Assembly (NCBI GenBank): GCA_034770075.1
Contig: CM068382.1
Coordinates: forward strand, 10,868,685 to 10,932,684
Direction of reading: 5' to 3'
DNA from: Aralia elata
Taxonomy: Eukaryota; Streptophyta; Magnoliopsida; Apiales; Araliaceae
Length of the DNA stretch: 64,000 nt
Shown here: positions 33,700 to 43,441 of the stretch, piece after piece
How the letters are laid out: each line of letters starts with the position of its first letter
How positions within the stretch are numbered: the first letter of the stretch is position 1
Made by a program: the position numbers and the translations under genes
The notes under the pieces: generated by a model
The model's database searches: none
What the model was told of the DNA's origin: nothing
Seen by the model: the letters and a program-made list of their open reading frames with translations, nothing else

Positions 33700-34990
33700 A
33701 GACTCCCATATTGCAGCATTTTAAGCTTTTTCAAGACACGTCAATGTCTAATTTTAGCTTTTTTTCTTAGAAATTGTAATAGGGTACATGGCTAAATGGG
33801 TGGCTCATGGCTGCTATTGTCATGAGAATATTGGGTTACATGTCCCACAAGGATTTCAGATTCTTTGTTAAATAACTAAGGATTTCCATTAATAAATAAA
33901 TTGTTCTCATGTAGCATGTAGACTACTTTTCAATAATAAAAAATAAAGTCAATTGTTTACATACCTAAGGATGTCATTGTCATATGATTGAAATTGATCA
34001 ACAACACAAGAATACTAATTACCTACTCCAATTGGCTGCTTTAAGAAGGGGTGGTGGAGTGCAGAAAACTAGTCAGCAATTTTGGTACTTTATCACTTCT
34101 TTATTTTTAAAATTACAAGCTTTGGGACCAAGGATTTTATATATAAAATTGTCACCTTCATTCGCATGCTCTGAATTTTAATAATTTCTCCATTCTCTTC
34201 AAAGTCTTCAACACCATCCTTAAGTGCTTAGAGCAGACGTTATTTATGAGAAGATTTAATAGTCCATATGTTCCATGTCATTTAATTAAAATTGTCTACG
34301 TATTTGGCTCAAAATTACATCACACGTAAGACTAGTACAGACAAAAAAAAAGAAATTTAGAAATATTAGAGCGATTCCCGAAAGAATTTGAAGAAATGCC
34401 ATATTCTCATATAAGTCATACCCAGCGCAACAATCTCTCATATAATAGTGAATACTGTTGAGATTACAATAGGACTACCTTTATTTTCATAGAAGTTTGT
34501 TTATTAAACAAAAATGTAACAAAAGCCCTTCAGTGATTCATTTAATTTGATGTTTTGAGATTCTTGAACACGTAGGACTTCCCATTTGATAAGGATGAGC
34601 CTTAAAATGAGGTCTTTATCTATTACAATAATGCCAAAACAATTATGATTTGTAAGACTAAGACTTTGAATTTTGTATTTTTATCTCATAAAAATCACGA
34701 CCTTATGGAGAATCTAACTTTTGCTAGATTTTGTCTTGCAATTTAGATTGACTACCAAGTTTGTTTATCGGCCTTTATCGTTACGTGGGTGATAGATAGT
34801 ATATGTATACATTTAAATTGTATATTAAAATATAAAATAGTTGTAAAATATATTTTTCTCTTTTTATTTATTATTATTTTAAATTTAAGTGTGTCTATAC
34901 ATATATAATTTAGGTACATACGTATATTTATTCGATAGAGATATAAGCTCCAAAAAAACATATTTTAATTGATCATCAAGTGGGCTCCTT
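33700..34990. repeat. Duplicated block X, copy B, right piece
   Basis: Continues the match to copy A after the composite insertion (GTCAATGTCTAATTTTAGCT, GGTGGCTCATGGCTGCTATT, TTGGGACCAAGGATTTTATA). It lacks the MITE found in copy A, giving its empty site. No coding. Confidence 0.85.
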
Positions 34991-35096
34991 AAGTCGGAAC
35001 ACTTTCTTCAGGTCATTTTGCTCCGTTCCCACTTTTACATCATCATTACTCTTGTGGTAGTTTTTATTGTTACTTTTCACTTTAATGTTACAGTAC

Positions 35097-35227
35097 GGGT
35101 CCGGTTAGCATGAATTGAACTTCATGTCCAATACTGCGCTGACACGTATCATCCCTCGCCACGTGTCAGCGCAGTATTGGACATGAAATGAACTTACCAT
35201 AAAGTTTACTTCATGCTAACAGGATCC
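35097..35227. mobile_element. 131-bp Mutator-type MITE hairpin with 9-bp target duplication
   Basis: Ends GGGTCCGGTTAGCATGAA and TTCATGCTAACAGGATCC. Inner arms CATGTCCAATACTGCGCTGA and its complement make a long perfect stem around ATCATCCCTCGCC. Perfect 9-bp direct repeats TTACAGTAC flank it (35088-35096 and 35228-35236). It contains CCACGTGTCAG, a G-box-like word. Confidence 0.9.
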
Positions 35228-35344
35228 TTACAGTACATAATTTGTCTTTAGCAATATGTTGAGTGAAAGAATGTGAATACAGAATTTCAAGAACTAATAT
35301 AATCTACTACTCGTTATAATAATCCACAGACGATGCAAAATCCT

Positions 35345-36060
35345 TTATTTTAAAATGCTTTTAAGAAGGGGTGGTGGTGTACAGAAAACTAGTCTGCAAA
35401 TTTGGTATTATCACTTCTTTATTTTTAAAAATTAAAATTATGAGTTTTGGGACCATGGTTTTAATAGATAAAATTGTTACCTTTATCTACACCATAAGTT
35501 TTTTTTCACTTTCTTTATATTAAGCTTGTAAGACATGAGGGTACTACATTTGGCACTGAACAAAATTTAATAGTTTTAGCGGGACTTTGAAAGAACTTGA
35601 AGAAACGTCATATTCTTATAAAATCGTACTCAGTGTACAAGTTTATCGTAAAGAATTAAAAATCTAGAAATGATGAGATGATACAAGCGTACCACTATTT
35701 TTAAAGAAGTTTATTTACTAAACAAAAGTGCTGAAAACCTTTGGTTGATTTATTGAATTTGATGATCTCCCATTCCATTTGATGAGGATGAGCCTCAAAA
35801 TGAGCTCTTTCTCTTCCAATGCCAAAACAATTATGATTACGATCAGGACCATATGGAGAATCTAGTTTGTTAGATTTGGTCTTAGATTGAGTAACCAATA
35901 CTGTATATGAACCCAGCCAGGCGCCAGCTATAGCCTATATGGGTGATAGAGATATAAGCTCCAAAAACATTATAATTAAATTTGATCACCAAGTGGGTTC
36001 CTCTAGTCAGAACACTTTCTTCAGGTCATTTTGCTGCGTTCCCACTTGGAGTACCAAGTG
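35345..36060. repeat. Duplicated block X, copy C
   Basis: A third copy of part of block X (TTTTAAGAAGGGGTGGTGGT, GAGTTTTGGGACCATGGTTT, GTCAGAACACTTTCTTCAGG) directly after copy B, so unit 2 has this block twice in tandem. No gene lies between B and C. Confidence 0.85.
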
Positions 36061-36647
36061 GTCACTCTTTTTCACTTACGGTATATAAATTAATATATTC
36101 ATAAAGTTAATATATACATAAAGCAAAAGATACAGTATAAAAAAATAATTCATCATTTTTTATGTAATCTTGTATGATCACTAAAAATAAATTTTATTTT
36201 TTTATATTCTATTTTTTCTATTTTATTTTTCTTAATTTTTATAAAAAATATACTTAAGATATTATTTTGAGGACGGATGGAGTATTATAATAATCCAGAA
36301 ATGAGTCAATATAAATCACTTGTATAATTCTTATATTTTGATGGACGGTTCTAAATAACATAGATCGATTAGTTATGCAGAACGATAACAAGTTTGAGTA
36401 CGAGTAACGTTATTTATAATAAAATGTACAAAATATTTAATTCTAGCATCACGATTCGAAAATTATATCGGATACGCAAAACACAAGATAATAAGAGTTT
36501 TATGTTAACTCTGTTTTGACCATAATCTCTAATTTTATGATATATATTCTAATCTGAATAACTCTTATAAAAAAATTCGGCATTTATATATACACTTCGG
36601 AAGGAATTGTCTGCCTAATTTTCTCAGCAAATTCGCATAAAGAAATA

Positions 36648-36897
36648 CTCTCTGTTCGAAAATGAGAAATATAATTTGACTTTTGAAGTCAAACGACGTC
36701 ATATTAAACTTCAAATTAATGTGAATTTATTTAATTTTGGTTGATATAATTATTATAATTATATAACATATAACAAAAATTATTAATCAAAAATTTTATT
36801 TTATTTTAAATTTTTATGAATTATATTAATTTTAAAATTTAATATACTTTTATTTAATTTCAAAAGTCAAATTATATATTTAATTTTGAAACGGATA
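36648..36897. mobile_element. Stowaway-like MITE, family S2, copy 1
   Basis: Begins after TA with CTCTCTGTTCGAAAATGAGA and ends GAAACGGATAAC; about 250 bp, AT-rich, long terminal inverted repeats including AAATATAATTTGACTTTTGA. A related copy is at 38,062-38,320. Confidence 0.6.
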
Positions 36898-37184
36898 ACT
36901 AATGTCTATGTAATGTGTGATCCGGCATAAATTCTGTTCTTTTTAGTTTTCTCTGGGCTTACTTTTGGGGTCGCACTCCTTCCAAAGTTCCACATTAGGA
37001 TATAGTATATGATCTAGTAGGCCCAGCAGAAGTCGGTAAACATCATACAGTTGGCGCGGGTAGGACAAAACATCCCAATAAGTGGGAAACAGAGAGTTTG
37101 GATTCCAACAGTTTCGGATGTACATCATGAGAAAACCTTAAATGAATTCACACGTACATTTCTAAAGCTACCCTCCTTATAATA

Positions 37185-37442
37185 CTCTCTCCGTTCCAAA
37201 TTAATTATTTAGTTTTAACTTTTTAAAATTAAATTGATCATTTTTAAAATTAATATTTTTACTATTTTTGCTAAAATATAGGTGAAGAGATTATAATCAA
37301 AAGAAAGTATATACAATTTATTACTAACCCCAATTTTTATAATTTTAAAAATATATTTATATATGCTTAATTATTAATTCTAAAAATAATCAATTTGACT
37401 TAAAAAAGTCAAAACTGAGCAATTAATTTGGGACGGATGGAG
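37185..37442. mobile_element. Stowaway-like MITE, family S1, copy 1
   Basis: Ends CTCTCTCCGTTCCAAATTAA and TTAATTTGGGACGGATGGAG, flanked by TA. 258 bp, non-coding. The copy at 42,350-42,607 is the same family in the opposite orientation. Confidence 0.8.
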
Positions 37443-38061
37443 TATATATTCTGAATTTTTTTTAATTTTATTGGTATGAAAAGGTTACGATGTCCGTCAC
37501 ATTTATGTCCAGAACACCTGAGTGTATGGTCCGGGTGTTTCAGACATAAATGTCTCGGGGCAATGTGACACTCATCGTATCAATAATAATATAAAATGAT
37601 ACTATACTCTTAAATTAATCAAAATAATTTTATTATCATATTATTACTATAAAATTAATAATGTAGTGATTTTTAACGTGAAATAAAAATATATAAGGTT
37701 ATTTTAGCTATTGGGCTATATCCTCCACTTCCTTGTTGTGCACCAGCTTGATTTATTTGGTGTCTTCTTATTTTGTTTAGTGGTAAACATCGAGCTTAAA
37801 AAGTACAAAACAAAATCCCGGATCATTTACTTGTTTGATTTCTTGATTCTTCTGCAAAAGCATACACGACAGATTTTTGTTTTAGTGCATAAACAAATCA
37901 AAATATTGTTTTTTTTTTCGTTTGATTTATATAAAAAGATTGTTTTATATTTTCGCGACAGTATGCTTTGAAATTAAAATATCAGTTCTTTATGGAGTAT
38001 TTGTTTTTTTAATTGATAATTGTTAAAGTATTTAATTGAAAAGAGATGCATATAATATATA

Positions 38062-38320
38062 CTATCTCCGTTCTAAAATTAGAAATATAATTTGACTTTT
38101 GAGATGAAAGGACGGACGGCATATCAAACTTCAAATTGATGTGAATTTTTTAAATTTTAGTTGATACAATTATTATAATTGTTAAGTATATAACAAAAGC
38201 TATTAATCACAAAATTTATTTCATTCTAAATTTTTATGAGTCATACTAATTTTGAAATTTAATATCTTATTATTTTATCTCAAAAATTAAATTATACCTT
38301 TATTTTTGGAATTGTGAGAG
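38062..38320. mobile_element. Stowaway-like MITE, family S2, copy 2
   Basis: Similar along its length to 36,648-36,897 (ATATAATTTGACTTTTGAG, ATTGATGTGAATTTxTTxAA, AAATTTTTATGAGTCATACT). Starts ACTATCTCCGTTC and ends near GTGAGAG before TA. Confidence 0.6.
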
Positions 38321-38452
38321 TAGCACTAAACATTACCAATAAAAACATTTTGCATGAGGTCATATGCCACGTTCGTGGATGACGCATCCCCATGCCAGCA
38401 TGCTCCAGCTACTTGACCAGGCAGGACTAAAAAGTACAAACACTGCAATAAG

Positions 38453-39285
38453 TCTGGGGGCGGGCGCACCCGGGGAAGTCCTTGATTTTTAACCCTTTTT
38501 TTTTTTTTTTTTATAAATATAGTGTTAATATAATAAATTGGTGCCCACTCTTAACAATAATAAAAAAATAAAAAAATGTCTGGGTCAAAGTACAGCCTGA
38601 TAATTAGAATTTTTAGTATCCTCTTCTAATTTCAAATTTCAATTTTTATTTGCACAAGTTTATTTGATTTCTTCTAAATTTTAGGGTTAAATTTAAATAT
38701 TATTAAATATTTCTCTAATTTTCATTAATTATCCATGAACGTTTAATTACTTAATTTTGATTCTTAATTATTTTTATAAGTTCATGCTAATTAGTACATC
38801 CACATATACTCTTTAACTTTATAATATATATTAAATTTTTTAGCATGTGATGATGAAAATCAATAAAGATATAAATTGTGAATATATAATTTTGATTAAA
38901 AACTATAGGGTGTGTAATTTGTTCATATAATTAATTTTTGTAATGTGTTTTTTTAATGAATTTGTGAATTTGTATTTGATATTTTGAATCGGGATAAATA
39001 GATATGTTAAAGAATTTTTTCAAGATCTAGCACTATTAAACGTGCTTGATCCGAATCTTTTTTCTGTTGAATTTACTCAAGAGTTTATTAGTCATATCCA
39101 AGAGCAACTCACTGAAACTATTTTTTCACGAAAATAATTTGAAGAAATAAATTCTCGATGAATGATTTTGCAGTGATTTTTATGCCTTTTTAATTGAAAT
39201 TTATATTTAATAAATTTTATTATTATATTTTAAAATTTTAATTATAAAAGTGTGCACCTTAGGCAAAAATTTCGCATCTACCCCT
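38453..39285. mobile_element. Probable hAT relic, about 830 bp
   Basis: Present in unit 2 and absent from unit 1. The left edge (GGGGGCGGGCGCACCCGGGG) and right edge (GTGCACCTTAGGCAAAAATT then CGCATCTACCCC) resemble the degraded termini of plant hAT elements of the zinc-finger/DUF4371 type. A T16 run lies near the left end. No reading frame survives. Confidence 0.45.
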
Positions 39286-39467
39286 TGCTATTACTTACAC
39301 TTTATTTATTTCTAAGATAATTTTCTGTGGATTGCAACACTATCTTCCCCCCACAAAAGATAGAAAAACTATAAAAAAAAAATTTTAAAAAAAGGGAAAA
39401 GGAAGAAAAAAACATAAATGAATGGTCAAGATTTTGTAATGGATTAGATAAGAATCAAGCTTGTGAA

Positions 39468-39836
39468 TGTTTAGGGTTTGTTCGGTAAAAATTTCTACTT
39501 TCACGTTTTTATTTTTTATTTTTATTTACATATTTTTCTACTTTGACTTATTTTATATCAATGAAAATTTTATTTTTTTTTATAAATAGGTAAATTTTAA
39601 AATTTTGTTATTAATAAGATTCGATGCCTAAAACTCATTAAAGTTGGAAGGGCTCCTTGCGAAGAAATAATTTTTTTTGTGTTTTCACTTTTTTAGTATC
39701 GATGTGAATTTTGCTTGCACTTTTTTTTAAAGCAGAAACAATTATTAAACACTATTTTCTATTTCTGATTTCAAAGAAAAAAAAAGTAAAAATCAAAAAT
39801 TGAAATCAAAAACAGTTATAAAAAGACTCTCATAAT
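39468..39836. mobile_element. Unit 2-specific insertion, probable MITE
   Basis: Absent from unit 1, where TGAATATTCAGAATTCATGA is continuous. It starts TAGGGTTTGTTCGGTAAAAA and is A/T-rich with internal inverted segments (AAAATCAAAAATTGAAATC against GATTTCAAAG-type words). Ends are not sharply defined. Confidence 0.4.
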
Positions 39837-40466
39837 TAAGGTTGTAAACGAGTCAAACAGTTTGGGCTCGACTCGAAAAAATACAAGCGAGATTCAGATT
39901 CGTTAATAATATGATCCAAATCTGAGCATAAAAAATAGTTCGAATAAAAATATGAGTAGAATCTGAGTAAAGTTACACTCAACTCGTTTAAGATTCAAAC
40001 TACTCGAATTCTCGATTGTGATTCGATACATACTTGATTAATACAAATTCGATTAAATACTCGATACATTCTCTTATAATATATTCAAAATTAAATCAAA
40101 TTAGGATAATTAATTATTATAATTTTATTTTGTTTTTAATTTTAATTGTGATTTAATATTTATAAAGTGTAATAGTAAATATGTTTTCTTATTTCTAAGT
40201 AAAATAACAAATTCAATTTATAATTATATTTATTATAAAACTAGTTATTATGTGGAGACTCGAATTCAAACTTGAATTTGAAGCTCTCGAGTAATTTGAA
40301 TATAATTCGATTTGAGCTGGATCGAATTCGAGTAATAAATATTCGATTCGAGTTAAATCTGAGTAGAATTTTTTAAATACAATTCGAATTCGAGTATGAA
40401 TTTAACGTTTCGAGTCAAATTCAAATAGTTCTCTATTCGCTTCGATTTGTCTCGTATACCCCCTTA
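39837..40466. mobile_element. hAT-type MITE, TCGAGT-rich family, copy 2
   Basis: Ends TAAGGTTGTAAACGAGTC and, reverse-complemented, TAAGGGGGTATACGAGAC. Flanking 8-mers CTCATAAT and CTCAGAAT match at 7 of 8. It is the same family as 1265-2008 and has the uninterrupted SINE target. Confidence 0.82.
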
Positions 40467-40974
40467 CTCAGAATTCATGATTTGCAACAAAAACATTTTG
40501 CATTTTTGGTCGGTTTGGATATGGTACATGACAGCTATCAAGCATTATGAGTGAAAACTTTCATATTCCATCTTCATTTATGCACTCCATATGTTTGCAT
40601 TTTATGATGGTGGAATGAAAGTGGAATGGTATCCAAATGAAGGTGTAATGACTTATTAATAAACTGTTGGGCATAATTTTCAATCCAATGAATACTTTAC
40701 TTTGTTAACTTAAAAAGGCTAGCTAAAATTTCATATCTTTAAACCAATAAATTATGATAATTTAGAAAGGGAATTATGATTCGTCTGTTGACTACACTAT
40801 CTTTACTCGAGGACTTTCTATCAGTAATTGCATTTGTTTTATAATCCTCACCAATTTATACAAGAACTCCAATTATTTAAAAGAAATTTTTTTTTTTGGG
40901 TACATTTTTTTTCACCAAGGGAGGGGGTCCAATCTTTTTAAATAACATATATGCCCAAAATGCCCCTACTGATT

Positions 40975-40985
40975 GTATATAAACA
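40975..40985 (+). promoter_or_regulatory. TATA box of G2
   Basis: GTATATAAACA followed by GGCCCTTTCTGACTGCCC. It is in the position of the weaker G1 box and about 460 nt before the start codon, so the leader is long unless it contains an intron. Confidence 0.65.
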
Positions 40986-41129
40986 GGCCCTTTCTGACTG
41001 CCCAATTCTCTTTATAGCCATTTGAAAATTTTCCCAAAGCTTACTACTCTCTTCTCCTTTCTTTCCTCCATACTTATCTTTTTGTTCATCTCTTTCTCTT
41101 CTTTTTAATAGAGAAAGAGAGTATAAACC

Positions 41130-41144
41130 ATGCTTATTTTCTGA
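41130..41144 (+). CDS. Four-codon upstream ORF in the G2 leader (MLIF)
   Basis: ATGCTTATTTTCTGA, the same peptide as in G1. A second short frame (MNSSFLF, about 41,287) exists only in G2. Confidence 0.4.
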   Translation: MLIF

Positions 41145-41234
41145 TTATCCTTCCATTATAATTCTTTCAACTAAAGTTCTTTAATTTTTGCTTTCTTTTA
41201 CTTAACTACATAGAAGTCTATATATACTCTGCTT

Positions 41235-41442
41235 CATTCTCTGTTTTTCCTCTGTTTCCCCCTGTTTTTTCCTCTGTTTTAGAGATATGAACTCTAGTTT
41301 CCTTTTCTAATTAATATCTTCCGTCTCTTGCCGTGGTTTTTTTCTGCTTCATCCTCTGTTTTTTGCTCAGTTTTTCCTCTGTTTTTTAGAGATATCGACT
41401 CTAGCTTCCTTTTCTGATTAATTTCAAATCACTGATCATTCA
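41235..41442 (+). promoter_or_regulatory. Leader of G2 with CCTCTG-T(n) repeats
   Basis: At least five blocks: TTCTCTGTTTTTCCTCTG, TTTCCCCCTG, TTTTTTCCTCTGTTTTAGAG (41,238-41,283), ATCCTCTGTTTTTTGCTCAG and TTTTTCCTCTGTTTTTTAGA (41,351-41,390). As in G1, a GAACTCTAGTTTCCTTTTC-type segment is duplicated inside the leader. Confidence 0.65.
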
Positions 41443-41706
41443 ATGGAAACTACTTCATCAACCCCGTCAAGAAACGAAAGCACAAGGTTTCCTCCAAATA
41501 GGGGCCAAATCAAAGCTCAAAATTTCCAGACTCCAAAGAGGGGCCAAATCAAAGCTCAAATTTTTGAGAGCTTCACCTCGACAGTAGTCTCTTGGGCCTC
41601 AAAAGCAGGGGAAGCACTGAGTAGGATCAAAGGCGACGGCGGCGGCGGATCCGGCTCCTCAGCACCTACAAGCTCCCCACCCAACTCTTACAATTCCGAC
41701 GGGTAA
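41443..41706 (+). CDS. G2: small basic protein of the PPKRGQIK / SYNSD family (87 aa)
   Basis: Closest paralog of G1 (N-terminus, helix and SSAPTSSPPxSYNSD tail nearly identical). It is longer for two reasons. A 13-residue tandem duplication of the core gives two RGQIKAQ copies (about residues 20-26 and 33-39), the first one altered (PPNRG, QNF instead of QIF). The linker is also expanded with glycines (GDGGGGSGSS). It is a single exon without signal peptide, transmembrane segment or cysteine. The unaltered second core copy is next to the helix, so the protein is probably still functional. Function unknown. Confidence 0.8.
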   Translation: METTSSTPSRNESTRFPPNRGQIKAQNFQTPKRGQIKAQIFESFTSTVVSWASKAGEALSRIKGDGGGGSGSSAPTSSPPNSYNSDG

Positions 41707-41893
41707 TTATATTCTCCATTAAATGGAGCCTAGGACCTCTCAATTCATTGAATTGAAAATGGTTCCATTCCCTTTAGGCCTTGTTCCCTATATGATACAA
41801 TAATGTGACAAGTTGTGTTGCATTTTAATGAAATTCTGATGTTTTAGATTCAGATCAAAGTGACCTTTTAATTGTTTGTTCTTTGTTTGGCTA

Positions 41894-41951
41894 ATATGCA
41901 GGAATTGAAGAAGATTTCTTTTTTTTTTTTCTTCTTCTTATTCCTGCATAT
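41894..41951 (+). promoter_or_regulatory. 3'UTR hairpin of G2
   Basis: Same 12-bp stem as in G1: ATATGCAGGAAT (41894-41905) with ATTCCTGCATAT (41940-41951), extended by GAAGAAGA with TTCTTCTT. The loop is a T-run, unlike G1. Confidence 0.7.
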
Positions 41952-42349
41952 CTCTCTGTTGTAATTTTCATTTCTCTTCCTTGTATCTTTGTATAATAAG
42001 TATTGTGGAAATAAAGTTTATATTGTTTGGTACATATTCTTTAAATCTCATGGCTTTTATGGTCTGAATTTTCACAAATTTTAGGGGAAGCTTGTTTGAT
42101 CATGAATCTCCAAAAGTTAATGGCTTAGATATGATATAACAAAGGGATGAACTTCTAAAATACATATAATTCTTTTATCTTTATTGGATAAAATCAAAAA
42201 GAGATTAATTTATTGGATAAAATCAAAAAAAGAGGATTTGGGTCCCAAAATATTTCTTTTATCTTTTGGATGATAGATATAATTAGTAGAATAAAATAAA
42301 GAGTTGCATGAGGTTATCACTGTCCCCAGTTATCCTCTGAAATCTACTA

Positions 42350-42607
42350 CTCCCTCCGTCCCAAATTAATTGCTTTTCTAGGACTTTTTAAAGTCAAATT
42401 GACTATTTTTAAAAGTAATAATTAAGCATATATAAATATATTTCTAAAATTATAAAAATTGAAATTAGTAATAAATTGTATATACTTTCTTTTGATTATA
42501 ATATCTTCACCTATATGTTAGCAAAAATAGTAAAAAAGATTAGTTTTAAAAATAGTCAATTTGACTTTAAAAAGTCCTAGAAATGCAATTAATTTGGGAC
42601 GGAGTGA
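42350..42607. mobile_element. Stowaway-like MITE, family S1, copy 2
   Basis: Ends CTCCCTCCGTCCCAAATTAA and TTAATTTGGGACGGAG, flanked by TA; about 258 bp. Opposite orientation to 37,185-37,442. It marks roughly where similarity between units 1 and 2 ends. Confidence 0.8.
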
Positions 42608-42609
42608 TA

Positions 42610-43438
42610 TATACAAGGTTATGCGGCCGTCCACCTTGACAAAAACCAAGAAAAAGTGTATCTAAAAGTGGTGCGTGAATATTAACAAATCTTAAAAGAA
42701 CATTAAATATGTCAGTTCCTGATTTTGCTGATTGTCTTGTCACAGTTTATTTAAATCAACTTTTAAATTTTTCAACAGTTTTTTATAATAAATTGGATAT
42801 CCTGGTTGGAACAGCTTTTATTAGATTAACTTTTTATCATATTAAGTTGGGCAAAAAGCACCCTTTACCTCTAGTATTTTACTGTGATTGGTGGTGTTAG
42901 ATTCAACTTTGTAATTATTTTTAAAAAAAAAAAAAATTAAACAAATTTCTCAAATTATATTTTAAATTAGTCCAATTATGTTCATCTGTGTTACATTAAA
43001 AATACCCTGAGCCAACACAAATCACGCTAACATAAATAAAATTGTTTTTATTCTTTCAACAATTCAATAAGGTTGTATTTTTTATGTTACTCTCTCTCTG
43101 TTTTAAAAGTAAAAATATATTTTGATTTTAAAAATTAATTTACTAAATTTTAAAATTGATATAAATTTATTAATGTTTTGAAAACAACAAACATAATAGT
43201 TGTTTTTTTATGTAGTTAACAGCAGTTCTAATTATTGATACTAAAATCAATGAAAAACTGTATTAATTTTTAATTTTAAGGGTTTTCTTGATTCTAGAAA
43301 ATCAAAATATATGGGTAGTTTTGTAAATGAGTATATATGACAACTGTCAATTGAATTTCTAAAATCATGGTAGTCCAGATGATCAGTTTATTTGGCATTC
43401 TTTTAAGTTGAGAGTTTACAGAGTCAAAGACAATAAGT
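42610..43438. other. Intergenic DNA between unit 2 and the Harbinger-like element
   Basis: AT-rich with no supported gene. A 32-bp word around TATTAATTTTTAATTTTAAG at about 43,258 recurs at 30,460-30,482 in the hAT filler. Confidence 0.5.
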
Positions 43439-43441
43439 CTA

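Larger units (their letters stand above)
26456..33700. mobile_element. Composite insertion: MULE-like element with captured gene, hAT and solo LTR nested inside
   Basis: The left 240 bp (26,460-26,700) are an inverted repeat of the right 250 bp (33,440-33,690), sharing words such as ACTTTACTCCCT, GGATTTTATTTTATTTTTTT (left) and GAAACTCAAATTCCTCACAT. Between them lies a captured DUF1645-like gene on the minus strand, split by a hAT transposon that is itself split by a Gypsy solo LTR. Long terminal inverted repeats plus a host gene fragment fit a Pack-MULE. I could not find a clean 9-bp target duplication at the outer edges, so the boundary and class are less certain than for the element at 12,606. 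Confidence 0.6.
36940..42330 (+). repeat. Duplication unit 2, right part, containing G2
   Basis: Colinear with 23,139-26,330 (landmarks given there), expanded by a Stowaway MITE, a hAT relic and two further insertions. Similarity runs through G2 and about 600 bp past it. Confidence 0.85.

Noticed and set aside
42709..42900. 63-residue open frame downstream of unit 2
   Set aside because: Lies in repeat-like AT-rich DNA and has no homolog in the paralogous unit.
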